In this document: positions 20,612 to 32,200 of the stretch, one piece after another
Numbering within the stretch: position 1 is the stretch's first letter
How the letters are laid out: the number at the start of each line of letters is the position of its first letter
NCBI GenBank assembly: GCA_949358305.1
Contig: OX442314.1
Span: 8,117,060-8,177,059, forward strand
Source: Strigamia acuminata
Lineage: Eukaryota; Arthropoda; Chilopoda; Geophilomorpha; Linotaeniidae
Direction of reading: 5' to 3'
DNA length: 60,000 nt
Program-made: the position numbers and the translations under genes
Notes under the pieces: generated by a model
What the model saw: only the letters and a program-made list of their open reading frames with translations
Told to the model about the DNA's origin: nothing
Database searches by the model: none

Positions 20612-23600
20612 TTAATCGCGACGTTTCTTTTTCTCCGACCGGTCGTAATCGCGAGAAGACCGGCCTTTGTCGCTCTGATCGCTCGGTCGCTTGCTCGCTT
20701 TCTTCGCTTCGGTTAAAAATTTGTCGAGGCCGAACGGATCTTCCTCTTCTTGACGTTCGAATTGGACCGGTCCTTCGCGCCGGGCGGATCGATCAGTGCC
20801 TGAGAACTCCTTGTCGGGAACGAATCTGGAAATTGAAATTTTAAAGATTAAAATTAAAAATGGATTGGATTTGATTGTTTTCTTCGTCGGACCTGTTTGT
20901 TTTGGCTAGTTTTTCCATGTCGTCGCCGTAAGTATCTTTGTCGATGTTCTTGGACGGACGATACAGAGATTGGTGCACGGCTTGACCCGAGCGCCAGGGT
21001 TTGTCGTACACGTTGTAGTTGTCTTCGTCTCCAAAGCCGCTGTCCATTCCCTAAGAATAAACAAAAATAAATGTTAATCGACACCATTAATTTTTTTTTT
21101 TAATTTTAAGAAAAATTAGATTTTTTTTTATATAAATTCATTCAAAATGTCGAACGAATTCTGAAAATTTATTAATTACTTTAAAAATTAATTTCTCGTG
21201 TAAGCTTTAACTCAAAATATCGATGTATTATTGAGAATTAACTCGTAAAATCGATAATTCTCGAAATATCGATGTATTATCGAGAATTAACTCGTAAAAT
21301 CGATGAATTATCGAGAATTAACTCGTAAAACCGATATTTTATCGAAAAATAACTCGTAAAACGGATATTTTATCGAAAAATAACTCGTAAAACCGATATT
21401 TTATCGATAATTAACTCGTAAAACCGATATTTTATCAAAAATTAATTCAAATTAACTCGTAAAATCGATAAATTATCGAGAATTAACTCGTAAAATCGAT
21501 GAATTATCGAGAATTAAGTCGTAAAATCGATGAATTATCGGGAATTAATTCGTAAAATCGATGAATTATCGAGAATTAACTCGTAAAATCGATGTATTAG
21601 CGAAAATTAACTCGTAAAATTGATGTATTATCGAGAATTAACTCGTAAAATCGATAAATTATCGAGAATTAACTCGTAAAATCAATATTTTATCGAAAAT
21701 TACTTCAAATTAACTCGTAAAATCGATGAATTATCCGGAATTAACTCGTAAAATTGATGAATTATCGAGAATTAACTCGTAAAATCGATATTTTATCAAG
21801 AATTAATTCATAAAGTAGATATTTCATATAAAATTAACTTAAAAAGTAGCCATTTCATATGAAATCATTTAAAAAAACGTTTAAATGGGTAAAGTGAAAT
21901 ACTTTGCTCTGGTTGAACAGTCGTTGATCGTATTGCATCTCCGTCTGATTACTTCTAGGATTTGGAACCCCGAGAGCGATTTGCTCGCTGATATCGCGCT
22001 CTCTTTGCCGTTCCAACTTGGATCGTTTCTCCGGCGCTGCTCTCTGCAGGTTTCGTTCGCGTTGCCGGTCCTTGTGGCGCTCGTAACGCATTTGGTCGCG
22101 CTCCTTCGCCTCTTCGTCTCTGTCGGCCACTTGCGATCTGATCCCCGCGCGTTCTTCGCGGGCCTTTTGGGCCAGTTGGCGCAAATTCTCTTCCTTGCGT
22201 TCTTTTTCCTTCTTGGCCAGAGATTTCTCCATCTGGGCGCGCATCTCGACGGCTTCGCGCGCTTTTCTGTCGGCGATGTAAAGCGCTTCGGCCAGTTTGG
22301 CGAAATTCTCGTTGATGTGCACTTGCTGGAGGCCTCGACCGTCCGCGGCCAGTCGCTTATCAAGGGGGATTGTGAAACCCTAAACAAAATTAGAAACAGA
22401 AAGAATTAATTTTTCATGGATTTTTCAAAAAAATTACTTGTTTTTTTCCTGTTTTTCAGCAATAAAAATGTCATTTTTGTTGTTTTTTAACAAAAAAAGT
22501 CATTTTTGTTGTTTTTTAACAAAAAAAATGTCATTTTTGTTGTTATTTAACAAAAAAATGTCATTTTTGTTGTTTTTCAACAAAAATACATGATTTTTTC
22601 TTGTTTTATAAACAAAAAACATGATTTTCGATGTTTTTTCAACAAAAATACATTATTTTCCTTGTTTTTTCAATAAAAATAGTTGATTTAATGTATTTTT
22701 CAACAAAAATACTTGATTTTTTATGTTTTTTCAACAAAAATACATGATTTTTTATGTTTATTCAACAAAATTACTTGATTTTTCATATTTTTTTCTGCAA
22801 AATACATCATTTTTCATGATTTTTCAACAAAATACATCATTTTTCACATTCTTTTGCTCAAAAACATAAAAAGCCAAGTATTTTTCATCCAAATTAACTT
22901 TAAAAACAAAAAAAAATATAAAACAACCAAACAACAAAACATACCTTAGCATTTTTCCAATTAGAAATACACGGCGGTATTTTCCACTCCTGTTGTTCCT
23001 TGACCGTAACCTTCCTCGTCGGCGAATGCATGACAGGAGCAGGCGGCGACGGTGGCCCGCGCGGAATCTTCTTATTAATCTTAAACTTCGGCGGCTCCAT
23101 CGGATCCCTCTGAATCTCCACCATCCGTATAACACGCTGCTTGGCTCCAGAATTAAAAGCAACCCCCTGTTGCGACGGTGTATACCTAATAAAAAAAATT
23201 AATCAAACTAAAATCAATTCAAAACCGCCATTTACCTAATATATTGTGCCGGCAACGCCTTATCCGCTGCTCTCACGGGCATAGCAGCGGCAATTTTATT
23301 ATTAGTAATCTTTTCCAAAGCCAATCTGGTTTTTTCTGTCAACTAAATAAAAAAAAACCAAATTTAAATTCAAAGAAATAACCAAAATCAATAATTATAC
23401 TTCTTCAACGTCATCCTCGTTCGGTTTTTGTAAATCCGAATCATCTTCGGTCACTTCTGTCGGTAAAAGATCGGTGAATTTAGAGTAAACGACCTGTTTT
23501 CAACGAAAAAACCAATTAAAAAGCCAGAAAACACGCAAATATCGACGTTTACCCTATCTTTGCTGTGTCCCTGCCTCGCTAAGACGTCGTATTTTATTTT

Positions 23601-24068
23601 TCCCTGCGCATCTAATTGTACGGCGACCGCATTCGACGTCGTACTGTCTTTTTTGCCCATTCCCAGTGGGAATTGGACCGTTTGAATTTCGGGGAAAGCC
23701 CCGCCATCTGAAAAATCTTCGGTTATTCGCGGGATCCATTCTTTTCGGGCTCCGTAAGGCGGAATTATTCTTCGGGAAGATATCACGGCCGTCTGGGAAT
23801 TAAAATTTCGTATTGTTATGTGATTTTGATGGAGTTTTTAAACGATTTACTTGTTTTTTGATCCTCGGTTCCGTGTTGACATCGTCCCTTTTGTCAAATG
23901 TGGGTTGTGTGGGCGCGGGTAGCAAACTGTGAATAAAATTCAAATTGTGATAAATAAATAGATAAAAGTGTTAGTGGTCGTTTAAAATTGTAAAATGGTG
24001 GTTGATGAGATTTAGTTAGTACATTTCTGTTGTTTAAACAAAACGTTTTACCTTCGTAAAGACGCCAT
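20612..24068 (-). CDS. SNW1: SNW1/SKIP splicing and transcription co-factor
   Basis: Ortholog of SNW1 (SKIP; Bx42 in flies), a spliceosome component that also links to nuclear receptor and Notch/CSL transcription. Minus-strand exons in order: 24052-24068, 23851-23926, 23553-23792, 23401-23493, 23236-23342, 22945-23185, 21903-22379, 20893-21050, 20612-20825. All are GT-AG and in frame, giving 540 aa (human 536). N-terminal MASLRSLLPAPTQ is followed by SSRRIIPPYGARKEWIP. The SNW signature CISNWKNAK|GFTIPLDK spans exons 6-7. A long charged helical part follows (HINENFAKLAEALYIADRKA), then DKEFSG, EEDPFGLDKFL and a basic tail. The start is fixed by the ATGGCG and by family agreement. Head-to-head with NUDT14. 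Confidence 0.97.
21185..21830. repeat. 31-bp minisatellite in SNW1 intron 7
   Basis: Units are close to AATTAACTCGTAAAATCGAT followed by gaattatcgag, about 20 copies with variants. It fills most of the intron between exons 7 and 8. Confidence 0.93.
22430..22850. repeat. About 30-bp tandem repeat in SNW1 intron 6
   Basis: Units alternate TTTTGTTGTTTTTTAACAAA and 'atgtcat' or 'acttgatt'. Each unit is partly self-complementary (TTGTT...AACAA). Confidence 0.85.
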
Positions 24069-24516
24069 TTGCAATTGCGATCAGTATGGCCGCGGTGTGA
24101 CCCGGTGGATCCGGAACCTTGATCCGGAATCGGAGTGGAAAATTTGTGAGTTGAGTAAAAATTAAAAAGAAATTTATGATTAGATATAATATTTTTGGTG
24201 AAAATGTTGTGAAATAGAAAGAAATGTCTTGTTCGTGCAATTTTATTGTGTTTTTAGATATTTTTTGTCTATCTTGGTTTAAAAACTTCTCGAATTACTC
24301 ACCAGATGCCGCCGAAATTTTAAATTGATTGAGATAATTTAAAACCAAATATTAAATTTATATCAATTTCCATTTTTCTAAATGAATTGATTTCGTTTGA
24401 TATTCAAATAAAAAGTATTCTATACTCTTGTTCGATCAGGAGGTGAGAATCGACACCAACGGCTCGGCCAATGGGAGAAGGTGTCCCTGGCGACAGTATT
24501 TGAAAACGTGTCCGCG
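24069..24516. promoter_or_regulatory. Shared SNW1/NUDT14 bidirectional promoter region
   Basis: Only 448 bp separate the two divergent start codons. A CCAAT box (GGCCAATGGG, CCAAT at 24468-24472) lies about 45 bp before the NUDT14 ATG, and GC-richer stretches flank both genes with an AT-rich centre. Transcription starts cannot be placed from sequence alone. Confidence 0.6.
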
Positions 24517-25412
24517 ATGGATAACATAAACAACGTTTCTTTTGGCTCTTACACCGAATCAAAATATGTTCAACCGTTTCGCATGTATTACACTCAAGTA
24601 ACAATTACAATTTCCGAAAAATATAAACAAATAAATTTGATAAATATTTTCTATTTGAAGGACGGTGCCGAGAAAATCTGGGATTTAGTTTCCGTTCATC
24701 CGGGGTAAACAAATGCATTTCAATATAGCAATAATAATAATTAATGCTGAGAGATTTGATCTTTATTTCTCAAGCGTGGCCATTATTATTTACAATGTGT
24801 CGAGAAAAACGCTCGTTTTTGTTCGACAATTTCGACCGGGTAAGTTAAAAAATTTGCACACGGGTGTTTTGATGATTTATTTTCTTTTCTCATTAGCCGT
24901 TTATTTCAGTACAATTCCGCCAGAAGAACGGTGTTCGGGGAAAGTAATCGATGTGGCGAAATATCCGGGGAAATTAGGGATTACTTTGGAGTTGTGCGCG
25001 GGAGTTGTGGATAAGGAGAAAACGTTGGAAGAGATTGCGCAGGAAGAAGTGTTGGAAGAATGTGGATATGAAGTGCCGCTGGGAAATATAGAGCGAGTTA
25101 AAAGTTACAAGTAAAAATGAGAAAATCAATCGATTAATCGAATATTTTCCAACTATAAACTCCTTCAATTGCAGATCTGGTGTGTGCACAGACTGCGTCC
25201 CGTTGACCCTGTTCTACGCGCAAGTCGACGACTCCATGAAAGTGTCCGAAGGCGGAGGACTCGCATCCGAAGGCGAATTCATCGAAGTGGTCGAGATGAG
25301 CGTCCCGCAGGTGCTCGAATACGTGCAACAGGACGACATCCCGAGTCCAGTTGGTTTTTTATACGCCGTCCAGTGGTTTACACACAACAAATTAAATTCA
25401 ATACCGGTATAA
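24517..25412 (+). CDS. NUDT14: Nudix hydrolase, UDP-sugar diphosphatase (NUDT14-like)
   Basis: Nudix enzyme of the NUDT14 type, expected to split UDP-glucose into glucose-1-phosphate and UMP. Exons: 24517-24597, 24661-24704, 24775-24839, 24897-25110, 25175-25412; all GT-AG and in frame, 213 aa (human about 222). The Nudix box starts at G99 (GVVD), continues KTLEEIAQEEVLEECGYEV and keeps the EExG metal-binding core; the usual Arg of REUxEE is Glu here (Lys in human NUDT14 as I recall). Other family blocks are IWDLVSVHPGV, LVFVRQFRPAVY and GEFIEVVEM. The first in-frame ATG is used; GTG codons upstream are not plausible eukaryotic starts. Confidence 0.93.
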
Positions 25413-26239
25413 TTAATTGTTTAAAATATTATGTTTTATTTTCATTCCTTTCATGAAAAGTGTTGTACAGAATTTGATAATTTCCTTTAAAAAAATGATT
25501 TCATTCACTGGTACATAGAAAAAAATAAAAAACAAAACGAAAAAACACCATTTGTAAAACGAAAACGAAAATATTCATTATTTTCCCTTTTTTTAACATT
25601 TTAAATATTTAAAGCCTTGAAAATGACACAGAAAAAAGAAAAAATGTTGCATTTACACAATGAGATGATGAATTTTTAATTTTATCACGAAATTGTAATA
25701 TAATGGAAGCACGAATTAATCATTTGTGCCAATTTTAGTCGCGAAGAATTCGCTAATTGGCAAAAGGCACTGTCGTTTATATCACAGCCTTAAAATTAAA
25801 ACACGGAAAAGGAAATTGCACTTTTCTCAGACTGTAAAAATGAAAGAAAACGAAAAAAAGAAAAGAAACTGCTTAACATAAATTAAATCTTATTTTACAG
25901 ACAAAAGTGTTTGAAATCCATATGCAACTTATGTATGTACACAAATTATATACAAATGAAGAGATAAATGAAGGAAATGCATGGTAATTAATTACTACAC
26001 CGTGTTTCTCCAATTTATCACATTTTTCTCGACTTTTTCACCAAATTTCATAAAACTTTCTCGAAAATTCTGTTTTTCTTAATTTTTATCTTTTGTTTTC
26101 GTTTCCTTTTCTAACAAATTCGAGAAACACGTGAATTAATTAATAAATAAATAAGTTATTTACACGTTGGCAGCCATTAGCTACGCCGGGCCGGAAAATT
26201 GGCACACAAATTATTCTTCTTGTCCATCCCTAGTGCAAT
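25413..26239. other. Convergent 3' UTRs of NUDT14 and Jagged
   Basis: No coding exon was seen. AATAAA at 25524-25529 could end NUDT14 mRNA. The minus-strand poly(A) signal of the Jagged gene was not identified. The sequence is AT-rich without a clear tandem array. Confidence 0.5.
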
Positions 26240-29200
26240 TTAGACAATCATTTCTTTATCTGTCCTCTGAATACTCTGGTTGACTTTCTGTTTGCTCAAA
26301 TTCATTTCCTTGTCGCAGTTTTTCTTTGGAAGTCCGTTGTGTGGCAGTACGTTGTTGGCGTCGTGGGCCTGCGACTTGCAGAACCGACTGGCAATGTCTT
26401 TCTCGCTCTGTTTCGCGCATTTCTCCTTCTCTCCGTCTTTGTCTTTGTCTTTCTCGTCGAAACTGATCTCGAGCATTTCCGTCGACTCGCTCGAGCCCAT
26501 CGTGCACGACTTCATGTTGAGGGGGTTGCAGTATCGGCGCAGGTTCTCCTCGTTCTGGTTGTTCGATTTCATCTCGGCGCCCTCGTTCGTGATGCCGCCG
26601 TGCTCGGCGTCGCGGCCGCCGAGGAAGGAGCACTTGGCTTGTTTGCGTCGGTTGTGCCATAAAAGGAGGACGACCATGGCGAGGAGGATGGCGATGGCGA
26701 GAGGCGAGCACACGAGAGCCACGATGGATGAGTTGTCTAGAAAATAACCGAAATTTATGAGAAAAAAGGATTGAAAATGATTAAATAAACGAAAATTGTG
26801 AGAAAAAAAGAATTGAAAATGATTAAATAAACGAAAATTGTGAGAAAAAAAGAATTGAAAATGATTAAATAAACGAAAATTGTGAGAAAAAAAGAATTGA
26901 AAATGATTAAATAAACGAAAATTGTGAGAAAAAAAGAATTGAAAATGATTCAATAAACAAAAATTGTGAGAAAAAAGAATTGAAAATGATTAAATAAACG
27001 AAAATTGCGAGAAAAAAAGAATTGAAAATGATTAAATAAACGAAAATTGCGAGAAAAAAAGAATTGAAAATGATTAAACGGTAGAATTTGACAATAAAAG
27101 TTAGAAAAAATAATAAAATCATAAAACAAGCCAAACCAAATCTCTCACAAAACCATCTTCCCTTACTTTTAATTTGCTTAGTCAACAAAGCAGTCTCCAA
27201 CTTCACTTCAACCACGGCCGCCAAACTCGACACATTCGACAACTTCCTAGATATGAAATCCGCCAAACTTCGCGCAACATCATTGACTCCATTCTCGAGA
27301 TCTTCCTCCGTCGACTAAACCAAAAGAACAAAAACATAAATTAAAAACAAACATAAAAACAAAAACAAAAAACACTCTTTAAATTACCACAGTCACTTCC
27401 AACGTGTCATCAAAACCGTTCTTCACATCGCACAAAACGTACATGTCACTAGCTATCTCCGCTCTGCCCAACACCGACAGTGACCGCAACTGCGCACAAA
27501 CGCTGTGCACCGAAGTTCCCTAAAAAAAAAATTAAAATTAAAATAAAATAAAATGAATAAATTCGCAAAAACTCACTTTGGGTAGCTTAGTGCGCTCGAA
27601 CAAAAGCGTGATCTTTGCACACCGACTCGTGACCGTGGCGCGATTGGGCACGCACTCCTTGACCGGGAAATCCAGCCGACTCGCCGCCACCACCTCGTTC
27701 CTCGCCGGCCGACACTCGCCCCAACGTGGACACGGAGGCGAAATACACAGCTCCGACGACAACACTTGGCAAATCTCGTCCTCGCGACACTTCAACGACG
27801 TTTTCGACGCCAAACAATTGGGCAGGCCGCACCAAACCTGCAATAAAATCGATTAAATTCGATTAAAGTCGATTTTTTTAAAAATAGAATTAATTTTATT
27901 ACTTTTCCGCACTGCACGTGGCCATTGTTGCAAGTGCAAGTGTTGCACTCGTCGAGCCAGCTGTCGTTGTGTATGTGGATTTTGCCTTTTCGGACGCAGG
28001 GCAGACGGTTTCGAGCCTCCAAATTGTCGGCGTTTACTGTAAATGCGGGAAAATGTGAAAAATTTTGTTTTTGTTTATGTTCGGATTTTTCTTCGTTTAC
28101 GTTTGTCGCAGAGTCGTCCGGACCGACCGGCGGCGCAAACGCATCGGAATTCGCCGATGCCGTCGACGCAGGTGCTTCCGTCGGCGCAGGGGGAGGAGGA
28201 ACATTCGTTGAGGTTGACGCGGCAGTCAGGGCCGGAGAAACCGCGAGCACATTCGCAGAGAAACCAGTTGACGCCGTCGATGCACTTGCCGCCGTTAAAA
28301 CACGGATATGGATTGCAGTCGTTGATATCTGGCAGAACAGAAATTGGAAATTAACACAAAAATATAAATAAAAAAATTAATCCATAATTAGTCCAAAAAT
28401 GCCAAAATTGATTCAAAAATGCCAAAAATTAATTAAAATTTTGCAAAAATGCTAAAAATTGATCAAAAATGCCAAAAATTAATTAAAATTTTGCAAAAAT
28501 GCTACAATTTTTGCAAAAGTGCTAAAAATTGATCAAAAATGTCAAAAATTAATTAAAATTTTTGCAAAAGTGCTAAAAATTGATCAAAAATGCCAAAAAT
28601 TAATTAAAAAATTAAAATTAAAAATTAATTAAAATTTTTGCAAAAGTGCTAAAAATTGATCAAAAATGCCAAAAATTAATTAAAATTTTGCAAAAATGCT
28701 AAAATTTTTGCAAAAGTGCTAAAAATTGATCAAAAATGCCAAAAATTGATCAGAAAATGCTCAAATTAATCTAAAAATGGCAAAATTTATCCAGAAAAAC
28801 CCAAAAAAGTAAACAAAAAAACATGACAAATAAATGCAAAATTTTTTTTTTCCATTTGTTCGACGTACTGTGTTCGCACGCAAGTCCTTCGAAGCCCTCT
28901 TTGCATATGCAGGAAAAAGAGTCGCCAATATTGACGCACGTCGCACCATTTTTGCAGGGATTTGAACCGCACGCCGGATTTTTAGCTTCAAAAAGAAAGA
29001 AGAAAAAAAATGAGTTTGAGCGAGGTCACCTAAGTCGACATAAGTCGAGTTAGTTTTTTTATTCTACGTACCTATGTGACAAGTGTCCCCTACCCATCCC
29101 TCTTTGCAGTGACATACGAAATGGTCTCCTCTGTCTTCACACGTGCCGCCGTTGTTGCACGTGTCCAAATCGCAATGTCCGTGCCCTGAAATGACAAAAA

Positions 29201-32200
29201 TTCCATATTAATATCGAAGCATCGACAGATAGAAAATATAATTTATATTTGTTACGGTGCATCATGGGCCAGCAGTCTGGTTCTGGTTCCCATGATGCAC
29301 CACTAAATATTCGCTAAATATTAAAGTTTTAGAAGTACAGTACCCAAATCATTAATTTTTTAAAAGTAAATCATGATTTCTTGATTTTCTTAAAAGTAAA
29401 TCATGATTTCTTGATTTTCTTAAAAATAAATCATGACTTCTTGATTTTCTTAAAAGTAAATCATGACTTCTTGATTTTTTTTAAGGTAAATCACGATTTT
29501 TTAAGGGTAAAAATCATGATTTCTTGATTTTTTAAGAGTAAAATCATGATTTCTTCATTTTTTAAGAGTAAAATCATGATTTCTTCATTTTTTAAGAGTA
29601 AAATCATGATTTCTTCATTTTTTAAGATAAAAATTATGATTTCTTGTTTTTTTTTTTTTAAAGTAAATCCTGTTTTCTTAATTTTCTAAGGTACCGATAA
29701 TTTTTTTTTTTTTTAAAGTGAATCCTGTTTTCTTGATTTTCTAAGGTAAGTTCAATTTTTTTTTAAAAGTAAATCCTGTTTTCTTGATTTTCTAAGGTAA
29801 GGTCAATTTTTTTTTAAAGTAAATCATGATTTCTTAATTTTCTTAAAAGTAAATCATGATTTCTTTATTTTTTTAAGGCAAAATCACGATTTCTTCATTT
29901 TTTAAAATAAAAATTATGATTTCTTCATTTTTTTAAAAGCAAATCCTATTTTCTTCATTTTCTAAGATGAAATCATGATTTCTTAATTTTTTAACGTAAA
30001 TTCAATTTTTTTTAAAAGTAAATCCTGTTTTTTTTTTTAAACCAAAATCCCAATTCTTAAATTTTTAAAACTAAATCCCCATTTCTCGATATTCTAACCT
30101 AAATCATAATTTAAAAAAAAAAAAAAAAAAAATCATAATTTTTCAAGATAAATCCCGATTACTTCATTTCTAGTGACTAAATCCTAACCCAAACACCCAC
30201 AAAACCACCCACCCAACGAAAAAAATCCCCCTAATCGCTTTCCCCGCCAAACAAACCAAAATTTCATAAAAATTCTTCACACATACTCAAAGAACACGTT
30301 TTTCCTTTCCACCCGAATTTACACTCGCATCGAAAATCCGCATTTCCATCAACGCAACTCCCATTGTTTTGACACGGATTCGTCTCGCATTCATTTTTAT
30401 CTAAAAAAATAAAAAAATAAATAAAAAAAAAATTATAAAAAAAATAAATAAATTACAAAATAATAATACAACACAAAAAAAAACCCCCGGAGCCGCGAAA
30501 CTGGCGAGCCGTCAAGGTAAAGAGAAGCTGCCGCTCGCGACCCCTCCTTTTGACCCCCTGGTGAGCTACTGTGAGGACTCCAGCCCACATTCCAAGACTC
30601 ACTCCCGACTCCTCCACTCCACCGAGATAGATAACATCTGCCAGACAAGCCAAGCCAGGTCTGCGTCATTAACATACAAATTGTATCGCCCGCTCCACTC
30701 CGCTCCTTTTCTTTACGTCGCTTCCCACCATCAAATCCGTGCACACTTTTTTCAATCTTTTTCTTTCTTTCTTTCTTTCTTTTTTCTTTTTTTCTTTTGC
30801 TTTCAATCCTTTGCTACTTGCAAATTAGTTTATGAGGTTACAGGTCGAGGTTTTCGAGTTTGTTTCATTTAGCAGCGAATTCGATAGTGGGGAGAAGAAT
30901 AAATCGATGTTTCGGTCGATAAAATGGAATAAAATCGATTTTTTTAAAATTTTTTTTATGGTATATTTTTTTTGAAGTCTAGAAATTTTGAAGAAAAATA
31001 GAAAACTTTGAATTTTATTTTTTTTTTTTATGGAATATTTTTTTTGAAATTTAGAAATTTTTAAGAAAAAGCGAAAAATTTGTCTAAAAATCGAAAAAAT
31101 TTGTCTAAAAATCGAAAGATTTGTCTAAAAATCGAAAGATTTGTCTAAAAATCGAAAGATTTGTCTAAAAATCGAAAGATTTGTCTAAAAATCGAAAGAT
31201 TTGTCTAAAAATCGAAAGATTTGTCTAAAAATCGAAAGATTTGTCTAAAAATCGAAAGATTTGTCTAAAACTCGAAAGATTTGTACAAAAATCGAAAAGT
31301 TTGTACAAAAATCGAAAAGTTCGCACAAAAATCGAAAAGTTTGTATAAAAATCGAAAAGTTTGTCTAAAAATCGAAAAGTTTGTCTAAAAATCGAAAGTT
31401 TGTCTAAAAATCGAAAAGTTTGTACAAAAATCGAAAAGTTGTACAAAAATCGAAAAGTTTGTACAAAAATCGAAAAGTTTGTACAAAAATCGTAAAATTA
31501 ATATAATAAAATCGAAAAATTGATATAAAAATCGATAATACTGAATATAAATAAAAACTTAAATTCCGATTAAAAAAAAATCGATAACTAACTCAAAATC
31601 ATCGAACAACGAACAAAACCAATTTCTTAAAAACCACTTCCAAAACCATTCAAAACAACATCGATATTTATTCCTTCAAAACCGATACTTACTAAGATGG
31701 CAGACAGTTCCTTCCCATCCGTCCGTACAAATGCAATGATACGAATTAACCCCGTCGACGCAAGTCCCTCCATTATGACACATTTTCCCCGCACAATCAT
31801 TTATATCTACACAAACAAAAAAACAAACAAACATTAATCACCAAAACAAAAAAAGAAATCCCGATCAAACCCGAGATGAACTTTATTCATGTCGGCCATG
31901 ACGGCGAATAACTCATCGCCAATCCATCCGCGCCGCCATAACTAACCCTAATCGAACTACTTTATCGGGCCCACGCCTAGCCCGCGAAGGGCGAAAAGGC
32001 GTCGCCCGACAACGTAGGGCCCCCGAAAACGAGGCCAAGTCCCCCGCCGCGACGGATGGCGAGCAAATTACAAATTCAAAACCGAACTACTCACTTTCGT
32101 GACAATATCGACCGGTGTACCCCGGGTGGCACTGGCAGGTGAATGCGCCGTCGGGTTTGCTGATGCACGTGCCGTGCTCGCCGCAGATGTTGGTGGCCAC

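Noticed and set aside
26737-26953. N-terminal extension of the Jagged tail ORF ([14 protein letters not shown] repeats)
   Set aside because: This is the 42-bp intronic array read through; the ctag acceptor at 26737 and in-frame joining from 27167 give the correct protein.
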